Part shown: piece after piece, positions 5,789 through 11,280 of the stretch
How the letters are laid out: every line of letters starts with the position of its first letter
Position numbering within the stretch: position 1 is the first letter of the stretch
Source: Lachnospiraceae bacterium
GTDB taxonomy: Bacteria > Bacillota > Clostridia > Lachnospirales > Lachnospiraceae
DNA: 11,280 nucleotides
NCBI GenBank assembly: GCA_009774375.1
Contig: VSNO01000147.1
Span: forward strand, 1 to 11,280
Direction: 5' to 3'
The notes under the pieces: generated by a model
The model's input: the letters and a program-made list of their open reading frames with translations, nothing else
The model's database searches: none
Told to the model about the DNA's origin: nothing
Position numbers and translations under genes: made by a program

Positions 5789-5935
5789 AAGCTGTAAGCC
5801 GTCTTTAAAGGCTTCACCGACCCTTTCGGCCACTTTATAATAGCCATGTGTATAAGGGTCAAAAGCGATTGCGTTCACCAGGGATATATCAATCTTGTCA
5901 CCGGCCATGACACTTATTTCCCACAGTTCCTGATT
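5780..5935 (-). pseudogene. C-terminal remnant of a flavin-reductase-like protein
   Basis: On the minus strand a frame different from that of GH3 reads ELWEISVMAGDKIDISLVNA, then IAFDPYTHGYYKVAERVG and EAFKDGLQLKK before a TGA at 5782-5780. From memory this strongly resembles the C-terminal end of clostridial flavin reductase family (FMN-binding split-barrel) proteins, which finish with a DP..H.Y...GE.VG.AF.DG pattern. Only about 50 of the expected ~190 residues are present; upstream the same DNA encodes the end of GH3 in another frame. It is therefore a fragment left by a deletion, and its last codons overlap the stem-loop and T-run. The family assignment is moderate; that the frame once was coding is better supported. 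Confidence 0.5.
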
Positions 5936-8702
5936 TCCGAAATTCCATATGATCAACCTCCATGCCAGGTTTGGGAAACTGCAATACGATCTGATAGCAC
6001 CCGGCTTTCAGATGAACACGCAGCAGTTTCTGCAGGTTCCATTTGCCATCTGTGCCGTTGGTTTGAAAAGTGACCAGCTCTTTGCCATTTAAGACCGCTT
6101 TGCATACGGTCTGCGCCATAAATGTCTGCCGGGACATCAGCCGCACGATAATGTCATAGTCAGCTGTCTCTTTGATAATAAAGTATTTGCTGGTTTCTAT
6201 GGCAGTATTCCATACGATCCGGGAATGGCCGTCCAGGGCATTCTCCGCCTGCGGAGCGGTATCGAGCGGCGGTATCGACGGAATGTTCACAACGCCGTTT
6301 CCTTCATTTTCCAGTGCGGGGATCTTCATCAGAAAACGGCAGATATTCATCGCGCTTCTTTGCAGTTCTCCAGGCGTAAGCCTTCCGGTTTCAAGCGCCT
6401 CAAGGGTATCGTCGCTGTACGAATTGATCTCGGCGCCATTATTGTTCACCACCATATAGATGTCATTCTGGGATCGGATCATGTCAGCGGTACGCTGGCT
6501 GGACCCTGCTCCGCCCTCGATGACATCATTGATCTTTGCCCCCCAGTCCGTCATGACAATCCCTGTAAATCCCCATTCGTTTCGCAGCAGGGTTGTGTTC
6601 AGATCATATGCGGACGCAGTCCAGTAACCATTGACTGGATTGTAGGAAGTCATGACGGACTGTGCATTTCCCTCTTTCACAGCGATCTCAAATGCTTTGA
6701 GGTAGATCTCGCGCAGCGCTCTCTGCGAAACGACTGCATTGACGATATGTCTTCCTGTTTCCTGTGAGTTGCAGGCAAAATGTTTGACCGTAGCGTGTAC
6801 GCCCCTGCCCGCGATCCCGCGCACGACTGCCGCCGCGATCTTTCCTGTCAGCAGCGGGTCTTCTGAAAAATATTCAAAATTTCTGCCGTTGAGCGGATGG
6901 CGGTGGATATTGATACCGGGTCCCAGAAGCGTATCGATGTGATTGCGTACCAGTTCTTCTCCGATACAGGCAGACAATTCCTCTGCAAGCGCCTCGTCCC
7001 ATGTGCACGCGATCAGTGTCCCGATCGGGATCTGGGTGGCATATGCGCCATTGTCCATGCGGATTCCGGATGGTCCGTCCGCACAGCAGCCGACGGGTAT
7101 GCCGAAGCGGAGCAGGTTATCAGAGACCCCGCCAAATGCAGCGGCAGTTCCCGGCGTCACTTTCAGACTGCACATGCCCTCCCCGCGCACGATCGCTGCC
7201 AGATCCTCCATGGAAAGCTGGGCGATAAACGCTTCCATAGTGCATTTTCCGGTGAGAACATCTTTTAACAGCAGTCCCTGGTCACCTGTGTATGGTATTG
7301 GCGCGGGCAGCGAGGAAATAATTCGTTCTTTTATGTTGACAGTTCTGGTGGGAACTGGTTCATACTCTATGGTATATGCACCATTGTCCGCAGCACGTGC
7401 ACGCATGCGCACAAAGGATTCGTCAGGCGCCATTGCCTCCTCGCACTGTGCAAGCAGAAGCGTGTCTTCCAGCTCCCAGCCGGGAGTTCCCTGGACAGGT
7501 ATTTCCACGGTATCCCGCACATTGGTGCCTATGTGGAAATGGTATATTCCTGCCTCGAGTACATAGGCGTCCCTGTAACCGCTGACACCGCTGTCATCAA
7601 AGGAAGCGAGCCTGTACACAGGTATGTCCATACGGATCGTTTCTTCTTCAAGGCAGTTCAGATCCCGTGTCTTGGCAAAGCCGATCAGTTCCCGGGATGG
7701 CCGTCCCATGCCGCCCGCCGGTTTTTCCACATACAGCTGGACGATCTCACGGCCTCTGTATGTTGTTCCGGTATTTTTGACGTTACAGGTAATGCAAAAC
7801 ACCATCTGGGCGCCGCTGCCGTGTATTTCTGCCTTGCTGCCGGATATTGAAAACTCTGTGTAGGAGAGGCCATAGCCAAAAGGATAGAGTACTGCATCCT
7901 GCGCAAAGGTTTCAAAGTACCGATAGCCGACATAAATATCCTCCTGGTAGATATTTTTTTCCTTTCCGCCATGATTTTTGTCGGAAGGATAATCTGTGAT
8001 CTTCCCGGCGATCGTATCGGTAAGCTTCCCCTGAAATACTTCCCTGCCTGTGAGTACGTCCGCGATGCCGTTTCCGCCCTCCATGCCACCCTGCCATGCA
8101 TAGACAACGGCTTTGATATGGCTGCTGTCCCGCATGAATTTCATATCGATGATGTTTGCCACATTTAGCACTACGATCACATCTTCGAAATGCGCGCACA
8201 CATTGTGCAGCAATTCTTTTTCCGTGCCGGTTAAAAAATAGCTGCCCTCTGCCGCATCATTGTCCTTGTCTTCTCCGGCTGTCCTTCCGATGACCACGAC
8301 TGCCTTGTTGGAGGCAGCGGCGGCTTTGGCTGCAAGCTCCTGTGAGACTGGCATCTCGGCCTGGCACCACGGTTCGCACGCCCAGCCGCCTCCGCCATTG
8401 TCAAATGGGTGCCCGGCGATCCACGATTCATAACAGTCTGCCAGCATGCCATTTACCGTAATATGATCGTTTCTGAGGCCATCCAGCAGATTTGTCGTGT
8501 ACAGAACGTTTACAGCGCCCCCCGAGCCGGTGCCGCTTCTGTAATAATCCTTTTGACATCTTCCAAATACAGCGACGCGGTCATCCGCAGTGAGCGGAAG
8601 TACGGCATCTTCATTTTTTAAAAGAACTGCGCCCTGTGCAGCAGCTTTTCTGCACAGCGCCGCGGTCCGGGCTGTGCCGTCATGATCTTTTTTCATTTCC
8701 AT
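5898..8702 (-). CDS. GH3 beta-glycosidase (beta-glucosidase/xylosidase) with swapped domain order
   Basis: 934 residues with no signal peptide, so probably cytoplasmic. It hydrolyses beta-linked sugars from the non-reducing end of oligosaccharides. The domain order is reversed relative to classical GH3. The alpha/beta-sandwich domain comes first (about 15-285, QGAVLLKNEDAVLPL) with the likely acid/base Glu144 in RTAGEDKD. An Fn3-like domain (about 300-400, VQLYVEKPAG...SRELIGF) follows. The TIM barrel (about 480-800) is last, with ADGPSGIR (541-548), GRNFEYFSEDP (606-616), KHFACN (640-645) and the nucleophile Asp719 in MTDWGA. This order is known in ruminal and gut Firmicutes enzymes. Residues ~815-922 form an extra beta-rich domain resembling CBM6/35 modules. 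The start has AAGGGGG 6 bases upstream and lies 17 bases after the GH43 stop. The final ~10 residues run into the flavin-reductase remnant. Confidence 0.93.
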   Translation of the reverse strand: MEMKKDHDGTARTAALCRKAAAQGAVLLKNEDAVLPLTADDRVAVFGRCQKDYYRSGTGSGGAVNVLYTTNLLDGLRNDHITVNGMLADCYESWIAGHPFDNGGGGWACEPWCQAEMPVSQELAAKAAAASNKAVVVIGRTAGEDKDNDAAEGSYFLTGTEKELLHNVCAHFEDVIVVLNVANIIDMKFMRDSSHIKAVVYAWQGGMEGGNGIADVLTGREVFQGKLTDTIAGKITDYPSDKNHGGKEKNIYQEDIYVGYRYFETFAQDAVLYPFGYGLSYTEFSISGSKAEIHGSGAQMVFCITCNVKNTGTTYRGREIVQLYVEKPAGGMGRPSRELIGFAKTRDLNCLEEETIRMDIPVYRLASFDDSGVSGYRDAYVLEAGIYHFHIGTNVRDTVEIPVQGTPGWELEDTLLLAQCEEAMAPDESFVRMRARAADNGAYTIEYEPVPTRTVNIKERIISSLPAPIPYTGDQGLLLKDVLTGKCTMEAFIAQLSMEDLAAIVRGEGMCSLKVTPGTAAAFGGVSDNLLRFGIPVGCCADGPSGIRMDNGAYATQIPIGTLIACTWDEALAEELSACIGEELVRNHIDTLLGPGINIHRHPLNGRNFEYFSEDPLLTGKIAAAVVRGIAGRGVHATVKHFACNSQETGRHIVNAVVSQRALREIYLKAFEIAVKEGNAQSVMTSYNPVNGYWTASAYDLNTTLLRNEWGFTGIVMTDWGAKINDVIEGGAGSSQRTADMIRSQNDIYMVVNNNGAEINSYSDDTLEALETGRLTPGELQRSAMNICRFLMKIPALENEGNGVVNIPSIPPLDTAPQAENALDGHSRIVWNTAIETSKYFIIKETADYDIIVRLMSRQTFMAQTVCKAVLNGKELVTFQTNGTDGKWNLQKLLRVHLKAGCYQIVLQFPKPGMEVDHMEFRKSGTVGNKCHGR

Positions 8703-8719
8703 AGCGATCCCCCTTCTAA

Positions 8720-10315
8720 TTATAAGCCTGCAGTGCCGTCATAACAGAACATTTCGAAATCTGCCGGCGTCCGTTCGCCGGTGGTATCCTGACAACATAG
8801 AGCGATATGCGCTCCGGTAAAACGGTACTCTCCGATCTCGCTGTAAGCATCATCCGACAAATAAGAAATATCGTCTGTGTAGACTGTAAAATATGTCTGA
8901 CCGTCCAGCGAGTAGGAGAGGGCGCTGTGTTCCATGTGGACTTCCATCCTGAGGTATACTTTTCCTTCCGGCGGCAGGACAATGCCGCCTGCCAGCGGAT
9001 ACGACTGTTCTTTCAGGCGGTTCCTGAGCACATTGAGGATGCGCCCTCTGTCCTCGTCCCACGACAGGAAAAGATACAGGTAATTGATGGTATCATAATA
9101 GTGTACAATTCCTGCAGTCTTCTGGAAATTGTCCGGATAGAAATCAAGCGCCGTACTTGCAATAAAGTCAAAGTCCTCCTGCCGGAAGGCTGTCAGGCTC
9201 TGCCGGAAACGGGAGCTGAGAGATTCCCCGCCGTAGAGACGCAGATATCCCGGCCGCTCTGTCAGGGAATGATCCTGATCTGTAAGCGGTACACGCAATG
9301 TCCGCAGCTCAAATGGAAGTACTTTATCCTGAAAATCAAAATATACGCGGCGGCGGCGTTCCTGGACGGCATCCGAGGCCACTTCAACCGTATCCATTGG
9401 TTGATTGCCGCCTTCTTTAAGCACTGGCCAGCCGTCTTCTGTCCAGATAATCTCCTGCAGACTGGTCTCCCGTCCTAAGACGCAGCGGGATCGAGTCGTA
9501 ATGGGTCTGCCGCATAAGTGGGCGATATACCACCGTCCGTCACCGGTATCCACAAGACTGGCATGTCCTGCCTTCTGCAGAGGCAGCTCCGGATGCCCTG
9601 CGCTCGTGAGAAGCGGGTGGAACGGGCTTATCACATACGGTCCTGTGATCGCTCTGGATCTGGCGACGGTCACCGCATGGTCGTATCCGGTTCCTCCTTC
9701 TGCCGTCAGCAGATAGTAGTAGTCTCCAATATGGTACAGATGAGGACCTTCTGTCACCCCCAGACTGCTCCCGCGGAAGATGATCTGTTTCTCACCCGCC
9801 AACTTCCCTTTTTCGCAGGAATACTCCCGTAACTCGATCCCGCCAAAGCCGCTTGTGTTCTTCCACGGCCTGAAATCGTTCACCATATTGACCAGCCATT
9901 TTCTGCCATCTGTGTCATGAAACAGGGACGCGTCAAAACCACTCGCATTGAGAAACACTGGCTCACTCCATTCCCCGTCGATCCGCTCACTGGTGACAAG
10001 ATAGTTGGGCGTGTCTTTAAAAAAGCCAAAAATACTTTTGACATTTGAATAGACCAGATAAAAGATCCCGCCGCAGTATGACAGACAGGGCGCCCAGACG
10101 CCACCGGAATCCGGGACGCCTGTCATATCCAGCTGACTGACACGGTTCAAGGGTCTGCTCACCAGCTTCCAGTTTATGAGATTCCGGGAATGGTAGATCT
10201 CCACCCCGGGAAACCATTCAAATGTGGAGACTGCTATATAATAATCGTCACCTACCCTGAGCATGGACGGGTCGGGATGCATCCCTGTCAGGATCGGATT
10301 TTTCACCATTGTCAT
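8720..10315 (-). CDS. xynB: GH43 beta-xylosidase (xylan 1,4-beta-xylosidase)
   Basis: About 531 residues, the length of Bacillus XynB and Selenomonas SXA. It releases xylose from short xylo-oligosaccharides with inversion, in the cytoplasm (no signal peptide). The five-bladed propeller starts at NPILTGMHPDPS, with the general base in HPDPS (Asp15), the pKa-tuning Asp128 in SGFDASLFHD and the general acid Glu189 in VTEGPHLY; these fall close to SXA D14, D127 and E186. YYIAVSTFEWFPGVEIYHS is nearly diagnostic for this subgroup (GH43_11). The C-terminal ~200 residues are the beta-sandwich that closes the pocket in such enzymes. I choose ATG 10315 because AAAGGA lies 9 bases upstream; ATG 10333 overlaps the permease stop (TAATG) with its only purine run too close. 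It is between the permease and GH3 genes in one operon. Confidence 0.93.
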   Translation of the reverse strand: MTMVKNPILTGMHPDPSMLRVGDDYYIAVSTFEWFPGVEIYHSRNLINWKLVSRPLNRVSQLDMTGVPDSGGVWAPCLSYCGGIFYLVYSNVKSIFGFFKDTPNYLVTSERIDGEWSEPVFLNASGFDASLFHDTDGRKWLVNMVNDFRPWKNTSGFGGIELREYSCEKGKLAGEKQIIFRGSSLGVTEGPHLYHIGDYYYLLTAEGGTGYDHAVTVARSRAITGPYVISPFHPLLTSAGHPELPLQKAGHASLVDTGDGRWYIAHLCGRPITTRSRCVLGRETSLQEIIWTEDGWPVLKEGGNQPMDTVEVASDAVQERRRRVYFDFQDKVLPFELRTLRVPLTDQDHSLTERPGYLRLYGGESLSSRFRQSLTAFRQEDFDFIASTALDFYPDNFQKTAGIVHYYDTINYLYLFLSWDEDRGRILNVLRNRLKEQSYPLAGGIVLPPEGKVYLRMEVHMEHSALSYSLDGQTYFTVYTDDISYLSDDAYSEIGEYRFTGAHIALCCQDTTGERTPADFEMFCYDGTAGL

Positions 10316-10332
10316 TTTGCTATTTCCTTTCA

Positions 10333-11214
10333 TTAGCCTTTCACTGCACCGATCACAATACCCTGTACAAAATATTTCTGGAAGAATGGATAAATAATAA
10401 ACATAGGAAGCGCACCCATAACTGCCACAGCCATCTTGATGCCTGTAGCAGGCAGCTGGATGCTCTGTCCCAGGGAGCTGGCGGCGTTGGTCATCAGGTA
10501 TTGGACATCCATCAGCATCTTGTTCAGCAGTACCTGAATGCTGTACAACCGGTCGTCATTTACATAATACAGACCGTTCAGCCAGTCGTTCCAATAATTC
10601 AGGCCGACCAGAAGGATAATGGTCGCAATGATCGGCTTGGACATGGGCAGCACGATCTGAATGAGCATCTTGAGTTCTCCTGCGCCGTCAATGCGGGCAG
10701 CCTCGAGAACGGCTTCCGGTATGTTGGTCGTAAAATAAGTCCGCATCATGATCACATAAAACGCGCCCATCATCAGGTTTGGCACGATCAGCGCCCACAG
10801 TGTATTCTTAATGTTGAACACACCAGTCCACATCATGTATGTGGGAACAAGGCCGCCATTGAACAGCATTGTAAAAAATACCATAAAAGAGAAGAATCCC
10901 TTTCCGGGCAAGTCCCTTCTGGACAGCGGGTAGGCAAATAAAAGTGTCAGGACAACATTGCTCAAAGTACCTGTCACAGTCACGACAAAAGACAGGAAAT
11001 ATCCCCGAAAGATGCTGCTGGAATCGACAAGCAGCGCTTTGTAGGCGTCAAAGCTGATCTCCGACGGAAAAAAAGAATAGCCGTTTTTTAAGAGCGCTGA
11101 TTCTGCCGTAAAGGAGGAGACCAACAGAAGCAGAAACGGGATCAGACAAAACAGCATTAACAGTATCATGAAACAATGAACTCCGATTTGGAAAGCCTTA
11201 CTTTTTTCAACCAT
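10333..11214 (-). CDS. ABC transporter permease for carbohydrates (LplC/MalG type)
   Basis: An inner-membrane subunit of a CUT1-class sugar importer, 293 residues with about six membrane segments (for example 11-33, 72-97, 108-128, 139-157, 194-214 and 262-282). The cytoplasmic loop that contacts the ATPase is EAARIDGAGELKM (171-183) followed by IVLP, a standard EAA motif. The end, QKYFVQGIVIGAVKG, is typical of the second permease of such systems. I place the start at 11214 because GGAGG lies 8 bases before this ATG; an in-frame ATG at 11274 would add 20 hydrophilic residues. Its stop overlaps the first possible GH43 start. The partner permease and solute-binding protein would be expected upstream, beyond the right edge. 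With the xylosidase next to it, xylo-oligosaccharides or similar glycans are the likely substrate (inference). Confidence 0.92.
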   Translation of the reverse strand: MVEKSKAFQIGVHCFMILLMLFCLIPFLLLLVSSFTAESALLKNGYSFFPSEISFDAYKALLVDSSSIFRGYFLSFVVTVTGTLSNVVLTLLFAYPLSRRDLPGKGFFSFMVFFTMLFNGGLVPTYMMWTGVFNIKNTLWALIVPNLMMGAFYVIMMRTYFTTNIPEAVLEAARIDGAGELKMLIQIVLPMSKPIIATIILLVGLNYWNDWLNGLYYVNDDRLYSIQVLLNKMLMDVQYLMTNAASSLGQSIQLPATGIKMAVAVMGALPMFIIYPFFQKYFVQGIVIGAVKG

Positions 11215-11280
11215 TTCTGTTACCTCCACACGTGACAATAATGCGCTTTCCTGATCGATCTTCCGCACGATCATATTGGG
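11215..11280 (-). other. Upstream edge of the permease gene
   Basis: These 66 bases precede the permease start. The permease frame stays open through them, reading PNMIVRKIDQ, then ESALLSRVEVTE, up to the window edge. A longer N-terminus therefore cannot be excluded, though GGAGG sits within the stretch, ideally placed for the start at 11214. No promoter is seen, consistent with transcription from further upstream. Confidence 0.45.

Noticed and set aside
5898..5963. GGAGG followed 8 bases later by ATG near the GH3 end, as a separate small gene
   Set aside because: It is in the GH3 frame and gives only 16 codons, so it is most simply part of GH3.
6172..7863. Several plus-strand open frames of 67-207 codons
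   Set aside because: They are antisense to the GH3 gene, arise from its GC-rich codon use, have no ribosome binding sites and show no protein-family pattern.
8807..9832. Plus-strand frames up to 223 codons opposite GH43
   Set aside because: They are shadows of a gene whose catalytic motifs and length are clear on the minus strand.
10309..10941. Plus-strand frame of 210 codons rich in His and Gln
   Set aside because: It is antisense to the permease; the His/Gln bias is the mirror of hydrophobic codons.

Overview
The window looks like a chromosomal stretch of a gut-type Firmicute, most likely a Lachnospiraceae or related Clostridiales member. I infer this from the strong GGAGG-type ribosome binding sites, the LplC-type sugar permease, the intracellular GH43 and domain-swapped GH3 enzymes, the EFR1-type flavodoxin/ferredoxin protein, and mobile-element debris of the kind these genomes carry. 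No rRNA, tRNA or CRISPR array is seen.

Region 1 (1-3893) is a mosaic, probably a decayed mobile or accessory island. It starts with a gene-free stretch holding a 62-base hairpin with perfect 19-bp arms. Next is a cupin/AraC regulator on the minus strand, divergent from a tightly overlapping plus-strand alkylation-repair cassette: an AlkA-like DNA glycosylase (TTG start), a stand-alone Ada zinc (methylphosphotriester) domain, an ABM-fold protein, and the first part of an O6-alkylguanine-DNA alkyltransferase. The alkyltransferase is cut after about 45 recognisable residues. It abuts the tail of an XRE regulator pointing the other way, followed by the back part of a BAAT-type alpha/beta hydrolase and the last ~75 residues of a large serine recombinase. 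At least two rearrangement junctions (about 2733-2745 and 3666-3680) are visible from genes cut in mid-domain.

Region 2 (3894-5790) has a good sigma-A promoter driving an uncharacterised lipoprotein and a flavodoxin/two-[4Fe-4S] protein. The start of a third gene follows but stops after 22 codons. A branched stem-loop with a T-run ends the unit. It sits beside the C-terminal remnant of a flavin-reductase-like gene on the minus strand, so a further deletion scar lies here.

Region 3 (5898-11280, minus strand) is the downstream part of a xylo-oligosaccharide operon. In transcription order it holds an LplC/MalG-type ABC permease, a GH43 beta-xylosidase and a GH3 beta-glycosidase with swapped domain order and a C-terminal carbohydrate-binding-like domain. 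Neither enzyme has a signal peptide, which suggests import of short oligosaccharides and hydrolysis in the cytoplasm. The partner permease and the binding protein would lie beyond the right edge. The most unusual points are the split Ada cassette, the chimeric XRE/alkyltransferase junction and the two gene remnants around the 5.7-5.9 kb scar.
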